A DNA stretch of 64,000 nt from Clostridium sp. MB40-C1 (GCF_030913655.1 NZ_CP133189.1:2294001-2358000), one strand, 5' to 3'. Shown: positions 1-9,289, counted from the stretch's first letter. The notes: generated from the sequence alone by a model not told the origin. Made by a program: numbers and translations.

Positions 1-272
1 TTCGTTTTCATGTTAATCTTATAATATAAGTGTTCACACATCATCGTGTAAGGGATAAATTATTAGAATAATATTTTTGTTCATTTGCACAAAAGCCTTC
101 AAAATTTTATACTACAAAAAATAAAAATCTCATGAAATAAGCTCCATTCTAAACTTTAGGAACTTAAAAATCCACCTATAGTTTAAAAATATTTATCCAA
201 ATTTATATTCACCCTTAACTATACTTTAAAGTAATTAAAAATTTTATAGTGGGCAAATCCTTGAACAGCATT

Positions 273-1361
273 TCATTGAGATTTTGATTTGTCAGATTTA
301 TCTAATTTAAATACTACTAATGCCGTAAAAAGCTCTAGTAAATCTGTATAATTTCTAAGATTTTTGCCAGTAATATCTTGAATTTTTCTTATTCTATAAT
401 TCAGTGAATTCCTGTGTATATGCAATTCCTTAGCAATACTATTAATTTCTCCATTATTTTTTATAAAACATATTAGAGTTTTTATAAGATCCGAACCTTT
501 TCCTTCTTCTTGCAATTTTTTTATAATGTTAAAGTATTTTTCTTTATATGGTACATTACTAAGGGCATCTATAGGAATAATTTTGTTATACTCATTTAGT
601 TCCATTGAAAAATCTAATTTCTTGATAATTTCTACACACTTTAAAGCCTCTTGTACAGATTTTGATATTATAGCATTATTAGTTCCTATACCTATAACAC
701 TATTTTTAAGAAAATCCTCTTTGTAAATTTGTTTTATTCTATAATTTAAAATTTTATCATCTTTCAACAATAAAACTACCTCTTCAGGATTAATCCTAAT
801 AATATACTCTTTTTGTTCTATATAGGTTCTTACTTTGTCTATTTTAATATTCTCAAACCGCTTAGAGCTTATTACTACAGCTTTTCTAGGAATTGTTAAA
901 TCAATATTTAACTCTGCTGCCCTTTTTATAAAATCTTCATCATATTTATCTATTAAAAATGCCCATTGATAAAGTAGTTCATCCTTAAGTTGCTCCCTTG
1001 ATCTCTGCTCTGAAAACATATACTCTTGATTTATAAGCAGTGTGGCGGTTGCCTTTACTATGGATGCAAATTGTTTTACTATATCAGGTTCTCCACTAAT
1101 ACCAATGACGCCCATAATTTCTCCTTTAAAATAAATAGGCATATTAACTCCTGGCTTAGCTCCTCCTTTATCTTTATAAATCATTACAAGCTTTTTTAGT
1201 GAGATAGCTTTAACCGCTCCCTCATGGATTTTTCCTATCCTTGTGCTATCCCCACTACCAATAATGACTCCTTCTGAGTTCATTATGTTTACATTATATG
1301 GTATAACCTCCATCATCTTATTTACTATATCTTGAGCTAGTTGGTTTGTTAAATGTATCAT
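273..1361 (-). CDS. CdaR/PucR-family transcriptional regulator
   Basis: About 362 residues. The N-terminal two thirds match the sugar-diacid recognition (Diacid_rec) type: the protein opens with a helix ending in LAQDIVNKMM, then NSEGVIIGSGDSTRIG and a VIGISGEP strand. The C-terminus carries a PucR-type helix-turn-helix (ELHIHRNSLNYRIRKIQDITG). Family members sense small organic acids such as glycerate, glucarate or galactarate and usually activate uptake or catabolic genes. The ATG at 1361 is chosen because AAGGTGG lies 5 nt upstream; a GTG three codons earlier overlaps that site. No catabolic gene is adjacent: the next gene is a nucleotidase, and what follows its 3' end lies outside the window. 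The inducer cannot be read from sequence. Confidence 0.88.
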   Translation of the reverse strand: MIHLTNQLAQDIVNKMMEVIPYNVNIMNSEGVIIGSGDSTRIGKIHEGAVKAISLKKLVMIYKDKGGAKPGVNMPIYFKGEIMGVIGISGEPDIVKQFASIVKATATLLINQEYMFSEQRSREQLKDELLYQWAFLIDKYDEDFIKRAAELNIDLTIPRKAVVISSKRFENIKIDKVRTYIEQKEYIIRINPEEVVLLLKDDKILNYRIKQIYKEDFLKNSVIGIGTNNAIISKSVQEALKCVEIIKKLDFSMELNEYNKIIPIDALSNVPYKEKYFNIIKKLQEEGKGSDLIKTLICFIKNNGEINSIAKELHIHRNSLNYRIRKIQDITGKNLRNYTDLLELFTALVVFKLDKSDKSKSQ

Positions 1362-1398
1362 CTGAACCACCTTATATTTAAAATTTATTTACTCCATT

Positions 1399-2301
1399 TT
1401 AGCATTTCCTAATATCTGACTGTGATTTATATGGTACACGCCCTGATGGAACCAGTTCAGAAGCTGGACCAACATGAACTTCTTGATCATCAAAAAATAT
1501 ATGAGCATTAAAAGCTTTAAGAACTTGTTTTTTTGATACTCCTCCTAGAAAAAATGCCTCATCAACTTTACATCCCCATTCTCTAAGTGTTAGAATAACA
1601 CGCTTATGTGCAGGACTATTTCTTGCTGTTACTATAGCTATTTTTAATAAAGAACTATCCTTCTCTTTAATTTTTGATAGTGTTTTTAAAAGCTTTCCAA
1701 AAGGTCCTTCTGGTAGTACCTGTTCTGCATTGTTCTTTTCATTTTCTAAAAAAGCATCTAATCCCTTTTCTTTATATATTTTTTCCGATTCTTCTGAAAA
1801 CACAACGGCATCAGCATCAAATGCTATACGTATTTCACTTTCTGTTGGCTTAAATTCATTAGGAATATTATAAATTAGTGCAGATGCAAATCCATTGTCT
1901 ATAGCTTCTTGTACATCATGCTCATTTTTTGATAAAAATAAATCAACATCAAATGCACCTAAATACGGTGCTATATTTTCTCCCCCTGTAAACGCCGCTC
2001 TAACTATATTTAATCCATAATGTTTTGTACTATTGAAAACTCTTAATCCTGTTTCGGGGCTGTTTCTTGACATTACAATTACTTCTACTATTGGCTCATC
2101 AAACTTATCATTTAGATTAAGCAGAGCTTGTATCAGTGGGAAAGCCGCCCCTTTTTCCAAAACCTTATCTTCATTTTCCACTTGATACTTAGTATATTCT
2201 TCAAGTCCTTGTTTTTCATATATTTCATTTTCTTTTTCTAAATCAAAGATTGCTCTAGATGATATTGCTATCACTAACTTATCCTTTAAATTATATGCCA
2301 T
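1399..2301 (-). CDS. cytosolic 5'-nucleotidase, cN-I (NT5C1) type
   Basis: About 300 residues. It resembles the 5'-nucleotidase family PF06189: the early LVIAISSRAIFDL segment replaces the usual DxDxT loop, followed by VEVIVMSRNSPETGLRVFNS, FDADAVVFS and IAIVTARNSPAHKRVI, and a late FFLGGVSK...FFDDQEVHV segment. Such enzymes dephosphorylate nucleoside monophosphates, AMP in the animal homologues. The ATG at 2301 is preferred because GTAGGTGGGG precedes it by 6 nt. It is followed by the CdaR-like gene after about 38 bp, so the two may share a transcript. The substrate range in clostridia is not known from sequence. Confidence 0.85.
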   Translation of the reverse strand: MAYNLKDKLVIAISSRAIFDLEKENEIYEKQGLEEYTKYQVENEDKVLEKGAAFPLIQALLNLNDKFDEPIVEVIVMSRNSPETGLRVFNSTKHYGLNIVRAAFTGGENIAPYLGAFDVDLFLSKNEHDVQEAIDNGFASALIYNIPNEFKPTESEIRIAFDADAVVFSEESEKIYKEKGLDAFLENEKNNAEQVLPEGPFGKLLKTLSKIKEKDSSLLKIAIVTARNSPAHKRVILTLREWGCKVDEAFFLGGVSKKQVLKAFNAHIFFDDQEVHVGPASELVPSGRVPYKSQSDIRKC

Positions 2302-2450
2302 ATGCTTCCCCACCTACTTACATATTATTGATAACTGCCCTCATTATTATTATATTGAATATTATTACCTCGTTTAATGATTTATAAAATACTTTTATAT
2401 CTATACCTTAATTCTTCTCTATAAAGACTTTTAGCTCTAATTTCTTACCC

Positions 2451-4376
2451 TTACTTAAACAAATCAAATATCTTACTCATAATTCCTTTCTTTTTTCCTT
2501 CTGATTTGCTACCTTTTGCTATTTCTGTTTTAACTGAATTTTTTTCTATATCTTTACAATTTATATCAATCAGCTTTTCTTTTGACTTATCAGCACTTAT
2601 TTCTTTATAGCTTCTTATCATAGCTTCTGTTAGTTCATTATTAACACTATAAGCAACTTTTAATATATCTGTAGCTCTAGTCATTCCTACATACAATAAT
2701 TTTTTAGATTCTTCATAGTTTTTCATAAGACCTTCATTTATTCCACAGATAAATACAACCTTAAAGTCTAATCCTTTGGCACTATAGATAGTAGATATTT
2801 TAACTTCATTTCTATCAAGTCTAAAATTGGCTTTGTTTACAGCTTTATTAATACATAAATATGGTATAGATTTATTTTTAAAATTTTCTTCAATAATTTT
2901 TACATATTCAGTTTTAAGATATTTACTATAAGGATATAATACAGCGATTTCTCCATATTTTATACCACTCTTATTTAACTCTATTATTTGTGAAATAATA
3001 TTATCAACTTCATCTTGAAAAATTTTTTGTTGAATCACATTAGGAACATTGCCTGTTCTTAATATTGACTTTGGCTCTATAATAAAATCATTTTCTTCTT
3101 CATTATTATTCTTCTTAGTATTATTGTCTAATAAAATTCCATTAGCAAAATTAAGAATTTCTTTTGTATTCCTATAATTTTCTCTCATAATAACTGTTCT
3201 ACCGACAGCCTTTATTCCAACTGACTTTAGAGTATATTTTCTACTATATAAATTTTGTGCTCCGTCTGAAGTTAAAAGCAAATGGCTATGCTCTGGATTT
3301 CTAAGATTTTTAACTATAAATTTAAGCCATTTTTCTTCTAAATCTTGCCCCTCATCAATTAAAATAGCATCGTATTTTTTTAATCCTTCTAGCATGTCAT
3401 CTGTAATTTTAGAAATATTACTTGTAACATCTTTATCATAACGGGCTATTGGCAAATTCAATTCTCTAGATATCTTATTAATCCAACCATGCATATGTAT
3501 AATCTCTATATTACTTTGATTCTCATCTTTCCATATAGATTCTCTTAAAAAAGCTGCTAATGTTTTATTATAGCATAACACTAATATATTCCAATCTTTA
3601 TGTGCTTCCATTAAATATTTAGCTCTACATATTAAGATTATAGTCTTCCCACTTCCGGCAACTCCTCTTATAACCCTATGTCCATAGCCTATTCCTTTTG
3701 CATATTTTTCTTGCTCCAAATTCATCACTTTAAGAATAGATTCATTATCTGATGAGAGCTTTATTTCTTTAAAAATGTTTCCTCTTATTCTATCCATAGT
3801 ACTCTGGGTTAAAGGTTCAAAATCAAATTTAATTGGAAACATAAGTTTTAGTTTTTCTATTAACATATCTTTATCATAACTATTTTCTATTTGCTTTAAT
3901 TCATCTTGAAATATAATAAAATCTTCCTCTATAGTACTTTCTAGCTTAGATGCATAAAAAGATTTTTTTGATATCTTTGTAAAAATAACTCCATGTCCAT
4001 AAGTAAACTTTAAATTCCCCTTATATTTTCCTGTACTATTAATTAGCTTTTTATCTTTTTTTAATTCATTTACAATATTAAACATATAATCCCTAGCTTG
4101 TTTTAATGGATTAGAACATTTTCCCATAGTTTTAAGCTCATATTGATTAGTATCTCCTGAAACTATTGATCCGATTTGCCAATCCTTAACTTCTAAAACT
4201 ATGATTCCTAAATTTGGAGCCAATATTATGAAATCAGGATATCTACCATTTACTCTTAAATCAAACCATATAATATAATCCTCCGGTAACATTTCTTTTA
4301 AAACTTTAAAAACTCTTTTTTCTCCTACAGTAACACTTTCTAACATACTAATGCTTTCAGGTATCGTAATTGCCAT
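2451..4376 (-). CDS. NERD-domain superfamily I helicase
   Basis: About 641 residues from the ATG at 4376, which sits 6 nt after GGAGGA; an upstream start at 4421 lacks a good site. The N-terminal NERD domain (about residues 15-130) has the PDFIIL...IIVLEVKDW pattern of a PD-(D/E)xK-like nuclease core. A UvrD/RecB-like helicase follows: Walker A GVAGSGKTI, Walker B AILIDEGQDLEEKW, a RENYRNTKEILNFAN segment, and STIYSAKGLDFKVVF with YVGMTRATD near the end. The C-terminus is lysine-rich. NERD helicases occur on plasmids and in accessory regions and are thought to process DNA, some in phage defence. It stands alone next to a decayed accessory patch. Confidence 0.88.
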   Translation of the reverse strand: MAITIPESISMLESVTVGEKRVFKVLKEMLPEDYIIWFDLRVNGRYPDFIILAPNLGIIVLEVKDWQIGSIVSGDTNQYELKTMGKCSNPLKQARDYMFNIVNELKKDKKLINSTGKYKGNLKFTYGHGVIFTKISKKSFYASKLESTIEEDFIIFQDELKQIENSYDKDMLIEKLKLMFPIKFDFEPLTQSTMDRIRGNIFKEIKLSSDNESILKVMNLEQEKYAKGIGYGHRVIRGVAGSGKTIILICRAKYLMEAHKDWNILVLCYNKTLAAFLRESIWKDENQSNIEIIHMHGWINKISRELNLPIARYDKDVTSNISKITDDMLEGLKKYDAILIDEGQDLEEKWLKFIVKNLRNPEHSHLLLTSDGAQNLYSRKYTLKSVGIKAVGRTVIMRENYRNTKEILNFANGILLDNNTKKNNNEEENDFIIEPKSILRTGNVPNVIQQKIFQDEVDNIISQIIELNKSGIKYGEIAVLYPYSKYLKTEYVKIIEENFKNKSIPYLCINKAVNKANFRLDRNEVKISTIYSAKGLDFKVVFICGINEGLMKNYEESKKLLYVGMTRATDILKVAYSVNNELTEAMIRSYKEISADKSKEKLIDINCKDIEKNSVKTEIAKGSKSEGKKKGIMSKIFDLFK

Positions 4377-4831
4377 ATATATTCCTCCATCTTTATATCT
4401 AATAAAAATTCTATTTATCATCTATGCTCCATTATTTAAAAAGATTGCATAATTAAAAATTTTAAATACATAATTATATATTTATGAAATTGTGAAACTT
4501 TATTATTTAATTAAATTATGTTTTATATAATCTCATTTACATTTTTAAAATAGATTTAATTGAAATAATTTTTGTAAAAAATATATTCATAACCATATTA
4601 TACAAATATATACACGTTTTATCAAATATTGACACTTATTTATTATCTAATGTCATTAAAAATCCATTTATTTAAAATCATGTCTCTTAGGCAAAATATA
4701 AATTATTTTGATGCTTCTTATACTGTTTAATCTGTAAAAAAATAAGATTATATTATTGACTTAGAAAATGATTGTGGTAAATAAAATATTGTTTTTAATC
4801 TCGTCCTTTTCCTATAATATTATCCATTAAA
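4377..4831. other. AT-rich gene-free stretch with repeat remnants
   Basis: No coding frame stands out. Bases 4446-4500 resemble the end of the dispersed AAATTGCATAATT repeat. Bases 4516-4558 match 8726-8768 with three mismatches; both lie about 90-140 bp upstream of a minus-strand gene start. The rest shows nothing I can name. Confidence 0.5.
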
Positions 4832-4936
4832 AAAAGGGGCTGCCTCATTAAGAAATTTACATACAATATACTGTTTTGAAAGTTTAAATTCAACACAATA
4901 TATTGTAGGATTCTTTATTAGTGCGACAACCTCTTT
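4832..4936. repeat. imperfect palindromic repeat, family 3
   Basis: The outer arms (about 4832-4855 and 4915-4936) pair imperfectly, and an inner TACAATATA/CAATATATTG palindrome lies between. The same design occurs at 29225-29300, also with an ACAATATATTG core. Its left part borders, and its right part includes, the 3' end of the broken membrane gene at 4918-5335. Confidence 0.55.
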
Positions 4937-5335
4937 TCTCCTAAATAACCACCAATAGCAGTTATTAAAATAACTAATATTACTGATATATGTGGTAAAA
5001 AATTATTAACTTTACCTAAAATAGGAATTAACTGAAACAATGAAATAAATGCAATACTCCAAGGATATATAGCTAATAATCCATAAGCACCTGGAGCATT
5101 TAATAATAAAGATAGTATAGCTAATAAAATCTAACCACTTGCTCCTATAATCCCTACTAATAATCCATTTTTGAATCCTAATTTATTAGTATAACCCCAA
5201 TAAAATCATAATCCTAGAAATCCAAAACATAATAAATAGTATTCCTAAATTCATAGCAATTTCATATTCATATAATAAATCAAAATAGATTAAGGATGTT
5301 ATTATAAAAACTGTAGAATAACAAAATAATAAAGC
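4918..5335 (-). pseudogene. broken membrane-protein gene
   Basis: Reading the minus strand gives hydrophobic, protein-like sequence in two frames. The upstream part has segments such as LLFCYSTVFIITSLIYF and MNLGILFIMFWISRIM, ending in a stop near 5190. The downstream part, in another frame, reads NKLGFKNGLLVGIIGASG, then an in-frame TAG near 5140, then ILLAILSLLLNAPGAYGLL, ISLFQLIPILGKV and VILVILITAIGGYLG to a TAA at 4918-4920. One frameshift and one nonsense codon therefore break a multi-pass membrane protein of about 130 residues. The family is not recognised. A perfect palindrome (5336-5362) borders the 5' side. Confidence 0.6.
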
Positions 5336-5362
5336 ACTATTCCTTAAAATTAAGGAATAGTA
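5336..5362. repeat. perfect 12-bp inverted repeat
   Basis: ACTATTCCTTAA and its exact complement are separated by AA and one further overlapping pair. It sits at the 5' end of the broken membrane gene, so it could be an old operator or a hairpin terminator. Nothing decides between these. Confidence 0.55.
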
Positions 5363-5385
5363 CCTTTCTGTATATTAATATCACT

Positions 5386-5440
5386 TCTCTGTCTAACAAT
5401 CTTTCTAAAAATAGCTCTATATCCAAAATATTATCTAATA
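5386..5440 (-). repeat. orphan fragment of an MNT antitoxin gene
   Basis: These 55 bases match 6070-6124, inside the intact nucleotidyltransferase gene, with only two mismatches and no gaps. The fragment lies just past the 3' end of the neighbouring HEPN gene. It is a leftover of a duplicated or recombined MNT gene and encodes nothing by itself. Confidence 0.8.
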
Positions 5441-5461
5441 TAGTAACACTATATACAGCTA

Positions 5462-5884
5462 TTATAAATACCCTTTTGCTATTCCGATTATTATGTCAAT
5501 TCTATCACTATATTTAATAATATGCTCAAATAACTCTTCATGCCCCGGCTCTTTATATCTATGAGAAATTCTATTTCTAATTAATCTAGACCTTTGCAGA
5601 AAAATATATGTATCCTCATCAATTACGTTATTATCTCTTAATAATTTTAAAGCATCGCTTAAAGTTATTCCTACCTTAAATTTTTTAATCTCTTTCAAAA
5701 CAATTGAGCAAAAATCCTCCAGTATAGTATGAAAGCTAACAAATAATTGTCTTAAACTTGACTTTGCTAGCTTTATCATTATTGCATTATCCTTATTTTT
5801 TTCTAATATATCAATACATTCATCTATATCTGCTTTACACTCTTGCATATCCTCTATTATTTTCAAAAGTCTTTCTTTATTCAT
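5462..5884 (-). CDS. hepT: HEPN-domain toxin, HepT/DUF86 type
   Basis: 140 residues, all-alpha. It carries the HEPN RNase motif R-X4-H followed by X-Y (RNRISHRY) near residue 110, as in HepT toxins of type VII HEPN/MNT modules. In studied pairs (e.g. Shewanella HepT/MntA) the HEPN protein is a toxic RNase and its partner adds AMP to the motif tyrosine, silencing it. The ATG overlaps the stop of the upstream nucleotidyltransferase gene by 4 bases, the classical arrangement for this pair. The catalytic residues look intact. Function is by family, not tested. Confidence 0.88.
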   Translation of the reverse strand: MNKERLLKIIEDMQECKADIDECIDILEKNKDNAIMIKLAKSSLRQLFVSFHTILEDFCSIVLKEIKKFKVGITLSDALKLLRDNNVIDEDTYIFLQRSRLIRNRISHRYKEPGHEELFEHIIKYSDRIDIIIGIAKGYL

Positions 5885-6300
5885 GACAATACATCACCTC
5901 TTCTAAAATACATAAAATCTTCATTTTCTCTGTAAATTCTATCAGTATAATCACAAAACTCCTCAAATAATTTATTATCATCTGTAGAATATATAATTTT
6001 TCCACTATTTAAAATATTTATTTTTACAAATAAATCTAAAGATTCACTTCTTAAATCTATTACATCTATTTCTCTTTCTAACAATCTTTCTAAAAACAGC
6101 TCTATATCCAAAATATTATCTAATGAAATTTTATTTTCTCCTAATAGAGCTATGTCTACATCAGATAATTCATTAAATTCATCATTGCAAATACTTCCAA
6201 AAACCACTACATTATCAATATCAAAGTTTCTCATAAATTCAATAAATTCAGTTGAATTTAATTTATCTAATATTATATTTTTATCTTCTAATGTACTCAA
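5881..6300 (-). CDS. mntA: MNT-domain nucleotidyltransferase antitoxin
   Basis: 139 residues. The minimal nucleotidyltransferase signature GS-X10-DXD is present as VFGSI...LSDVDIALL (about residues 34-52), and a third acidic position follows in REIDVIDL. MntA-type antitoxins AMPylate their HEPN partner. The gene precedes hepT and overlaps it by 4 bases. A 55-bp piece of this gene is repeated at 5386-5440, and a 159-bp stretch spanning the mntA/hepT junction is repeated at 9761-9919, so the module has been copied and lost at least twice nearby. Confidence 0.88.
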   Translation of the reverse strand: MSTLEDKNIILDKLNSTEFIEFMRNFDIDNVVVFGSICNDEFNELSDVDIALLGENKISLDNILDIELFLERLLEREIDVIDLRSESLDLFVKINILNSGKIIYSTDDNKLFEEFCDYTDRIYRENEDFMYFRRGDVLS

Positions 6301-6339
6301 TATAATAACACCACCTAATAAAGATTCTCAAAATAGACA

Positions 6340-6435
6340 TCAAAGTGTTTCAAACTTATCTTTTTTATTTACATCATAATGGTTTTCTTCTATAAGTCTC
6401 TGAAAATTTGATATTCCATAAGGTGTTTTTCTCAT
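6340..6435 (-). pseudogene. relic of AAA-ATPase_like (DUF1703-type) gene, N-terminal piece
   Basis: A 31-codon frame starting at 6435 reads MRKTPYGISNF, then RLIEENHYDVNKKDKF, and stops at 6340-6342. It resembles the conserved start of AAA-ATPase_like proteins (PF09820), which typically read P-x-G-I-x-x-F...EEN-Y-Y-V-D-K-T. The rest of the gene is missing. Identification is from memory of the family motif and is only moderately sure. Confidence 0.45.
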
Positions 6436-6532
6436 ATAACCCGACAAATTTACTGGCTTATCACTAATTTTACCATAGACTATTCATAGTTATTTAACCT
6501 ATTAGTATTATATCATAAGTAGTTTGTTCAAT

Positions 6533-6640
6533 TCATATTTCTAGTATCTTCTCATATCTTACCGTCATTATCGGACTTACTCTAGTCATAAAAATTTCTA
6601 AAATGCTATCCTCTGTACATTCTTTAATAGATTCATAAAC
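6533..6640 (-). pseudogene. relic of AAA-ATPase_like gene, internal piece
   Basis: A frame of about 35 codons ends at 6533-6535 and contains ILEIFMTRVSPIM, like the ITGVSPI-T-L segment of the same AAA-ATPase_like family. It lies upstream of the N-terminal relic at 6340-6435, the reverse of the order in an intact protein, so at least two copies or a rearrangement are implied. Confidence 0.4.
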
Positions 6641-6645
6641 TGTCC

Positions 6646-8148
6646 TCAACTAATATCCCAGTAATCATTATCTAATTCCTGCATATGTTTTACCTCAATT
6701 ATATCTCCTAACTGATTTGAGTATAAATCTATTTGATAAGTACATACTCTTCCCCATCTTTGAAATATACTTTGTTTTTTAGTTATTGATTGTATTATAT
6801 CTTCTCTTATTATTGTTGTTACCTTATCAAAACTTCCGCTACACGCTATTAAAACCTTTTTATTTATACCTAAATATGTGTTTTTGTAATTTAACAAACC
6901 ACCAACTATAGAAAGTGCGATTATAATAGTACTAATAGCTAATTTAACATTATTGGGAACAACATTTAAAAATATGTAAGCTAAAGTAAGTATCACACTC
7001 CAAATCAAAGTCCCTTTTAAAATAAATCTTCTAAGACTACTTCTAGGTGGCTTTATAATATCCCCCTCAAATATCATATTGGGTAATATCTTTTTCATAA
7101 GTTCATTTCTAAATTTATTATCTACTATAGGATATAAAATTGCTTTTTCGTTTTTTTCATCTCCATAACCAATTGCAATAAGTTCTATTGTAGCAATATT
7201 CATTAATTGTTGAAGCATACTTTGTTTATATTTTATACCATATATTTTATCTATTTGAAAAGAATATTGTTTTTTAGTAAATAAGCCATAAGATATACTT
7301 ATTTTATTTTTATATAACTTTACTGTAAAATCATTCAATCTTATCATTTCAAAAATAATTGATCCTATAAGTATTAACATATATATAAATACTGTAAAAA
7401 CTATAGCAGATAACGCAATCGTTACAATTGATTTTGATGCTAAAATATCTAAATTTACATATCTTTCTATAATTTTAGAGAATTTAATATTTATAAGTTT
7501 TTCTATATCATCAGCAAAATTAAAGAGTGCAAAGAAGCCTCCTATTGCCCAAAATAACTTACCTTTTGTCAATGCATATTTAAATATTTCTTCTTTAGTT
7601 ATAACTTTTTCGCTTATTAAATCATCATCAAAATTTACATTTGAAGAAAATTTCTTATCTAAATTATGTGCATTATTTAAATCATCTACACCATCTTCAT
7701 TCTCTTTTAATTTGCATGTATTTGTTTTTAAAATAGTTTTCTTTATTTCCTCTGCAAATTCGTATTTTGCAATTATCTTAAATTCTGATTTTTCTGAAAC
7801 AACACTTCCTGTATCTATCTTTAATGTACATACTCCAAATATCCTATCCAGTATACTTTGTCCAAAGTCTATAGTATTTATTTTATCAAAAGGTATATCT
7901 TCTTTGGATCTTGAAATAATACCTTTTTCTAAAATTAACAAATCATCTTTAATATAAAATTTAGTTTTGCTCCAATCTAATACTATAAAAATAGTACCTA
8001 CCCCTAAAAATACTAATGCTGATAAAATCGCCGAAAATTCAAAACCCTTTGTTATTATTATAAGTACTAGCCACCATAAATTTTTAATAAATCCAATTAT
8101 ATTTTTTATTATATATACATAATGATTTCTACTTGGTTTATCGCTCAT
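6646..8148 (-). CDS. YdbT-like bacterial PH-domain membrane protein
   Basis: About 500 residues with paired hydrophobic segments near residues 20-55, 190-215, 240-275 and 380-425, separated by soluble bacterial PH (bPH2, formerly DUF304) repeats. Typical motifs are YIKDDLLILEKGIISRS followed by IPFDKINTIDFGQS, and later ISYGLFTKKQYSFQIDKIYGIKYKQSMLQQL. It resembles Bacillus subtilis YdbT, which with YdbS protects against the cyclic bacteriocin amylocyclicin. It overlaps the upstream ydbS-like gene by 11 bases, so translation is probably coupled. The ATG at 8148 is taken over a TTG at 8157 because AAGG lies at usable distance. The ligand is unknown. Confidence 0.8.
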   Translation of the reverse strand: MSDKPSRNHYVYIIKNIIGFIKNLWWLVLIIITKGFEFSAILSALVFLGVGTIFIVLDWSKTKFYIKDDLLILEKGIISRSKEDIPFDKINTIDFGQSILDRIFGVCTLKIDTGSVVSEKSEFKIIAKYEFAEEIKKTILKTNTCKLKENEDGVDDLNNAHNLDKKFSSNVNFDDDLISEKVITKEEIFKYALTKGKLFWAIGGFFALFNFADDIEKLINIKFSKIIERYVNLDILASKSIVTIALSAIVFTVFIYMLILIGSIIFEMIRLNDFTVKLYKNKISISYGLFTKKQYSFQIDKIYGIKYKQSMLQQLMNIATIELIAIGYGDEKNEKAILYPIVDNKFRNELMKKILPNMIFEGDIIKPPRSSLRRFILKGTLIWSVILTLAYIFLNVVPNNVKLAISTIIIALSIVGGLLNYKNTYLGINKKVLIACSGSFDKVTTIIREDIIQSITKKQSIFQRWGRVCTYQIDLYSNQLGDIIEVKHMQELDNDYWDIS

Positions 8149-8632
8149 TTTTCTCAACCTTTTCTTTAATTTTTTCTTTTAAATACTCCCCAATCTCATT
8201 TGCTTTTTGCATATCCAAATTAGGAATTTTATGTGAGCCTCCCGCTGTAAAAATTTCAATATCTGCTAATTTAAATATTTTATTTATAGGACCTTGATTT
8301 ATTTTTATATGCTGAACTCTAATTATTGGAATAATTGTTGTTTTAACACAATATATTCCTTCTGAAAATTCTATTTTATCCTTTGTAATTGTATATTTCC
8401 ATTGAGCATATTCTATAAATGGGTATATAAAAGTATTCAATATCAATAATCCTATAATTAATATAATAAATATATTTATATAAAAACTCTTCTCTATAAA
8501 GAAATTCACACCTATTTTATAAGTAAAAAACCACTTTATTCCTACTAATATTGCTGTAACTATACTTGTTGCTATAGCTCTAGCTAATAGCCATGACTTT
8601 TTAGCATTTTGATTTAATTTATTCTTTTGCAT
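8138..8632 (-). CDS. YdbS-like bacterial PH-domain membrane protein
   Basis: 164 residues. Two transmembrane segments (about 14-35 and 48-75) are followed by one bPH2 domain reading YTITKDKIEFSEGIY and IIPIIRVQHIKINQGPINKIFKLADIEIFTAGG, the usual DUF304 pattern. The C-terminus is charged. With the larger partner downstream it forms the YdbS/YdbT arrangement known from bacilli, where it is under SigW and counters membrane-active peptides. A 43-bp segment about 95 bp upstream of the start is shared with the region upstream of the NERD helicase. Confidence 0.8.
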   Translation of the reverse strand: MQKNKLNQNAKKSWLLARAIATSIVTAILVGIKWFFTYKIGVNFFIEKSFYINIFIILIIGLLILNTFIYPFIEYAQWKYTITKDKIEFSEGIYCVKTTIIPIIRVQHIKINQGPINKIFKLADIEIFTAGGSHKIPNLDMQKANEIGEYLKEKIKEKVEKNER

Positions 8633-8827
8633 ACCTATCCCCCCTTTGATTTATGAAAACATGTAATATTAATTAATATTACCATGATATAATAATTATT
8701 AATTTTTTTCAATTTGTTAATTGGGTTATGTTTTATATAATGTCACTTACATTTTTTAAATAGATTTATTGAATTTTTAATTAAAAAATATTCACCAGCT
8801 TAGTTTGTCATGATTTTCTTTATATAC

Positions 8828-8873
8828 AAAAAGGTAATTAGATTTGATTTTCTCACAAATCTAGTTACCTTTT
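8828..8873 (-). terminator. terminator of HEPN gene
   Basis: AAAAGGTAATTAGATTTG pairs with CAAATCTAGTTACCTTTT with one mismatch, just downstream of the stop at 8882, and runs into T-rich sequence on the minus strand. Confidence 0.75.
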
Positions 8874-8881
8874 ATGATTTT

Positions 8882-9289
8882 TTAAATTTTTAATATTATA
8901 ACTTCGGTAAACTCTTTTAAATCAGTTAAATGTTTTTCTATTATTTCTTTAATTATTCCTAAATTTACTGCTTGATAATTATGCACTGCTATATTTCTAA
9001 ATCCCACCATTCCTTTTAGTTTTTTCATAAGATTTTTATCTATGAGTCCATTATCTTGAAGAACTTCAAAAGCATCTCTACTATTTTGAGGAATACCTAA
9101 TCTTTTTTCCGAAACCACATGCATAGCAAGATCAATCGCAGCTTCACATGATCTTTGAATATTTAATATTATTGAATCTTGTTTAGTATAATTTTCAAGA
9201 TTTTTAGGGTTATCTTCATATTCCTCATATATTCTTTTTATACATCTTTCTATGATTTGTATTTTATTGTAAATCACATCATTCCCCAT
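8882..9289 (-). CDS. hepT: second HEPN toxin, HepT/DUF86 type
   Basis: 135 residues with the RNIAVHNY form of R-X4-H-X-Y near residue 105 and helical context ending in DLKEFTEVIILKI. It is only distantly similar to the other HEPN protein in the window, so this is a separate module and not a recent copy. It overlaps its nucleotidyltransferase gene by 11 bases. By family it is an RNase toxin kept silent by AMPylation of the motif tyrosine. Confidence 0.87.
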   Translation of the reverse strand: MGNDVIYNKIQIIERCIKRIYEEYEDNPKNLENYTKQDSIILNIQRSCEAAIDLAMHVVSEKRLGIPQNSRDAFEVLQDNGLIDKNLMKKLKGMVGFRNIAVHNYQAVNLGIIKEIIEKHLTDLKEFTEVIILKI

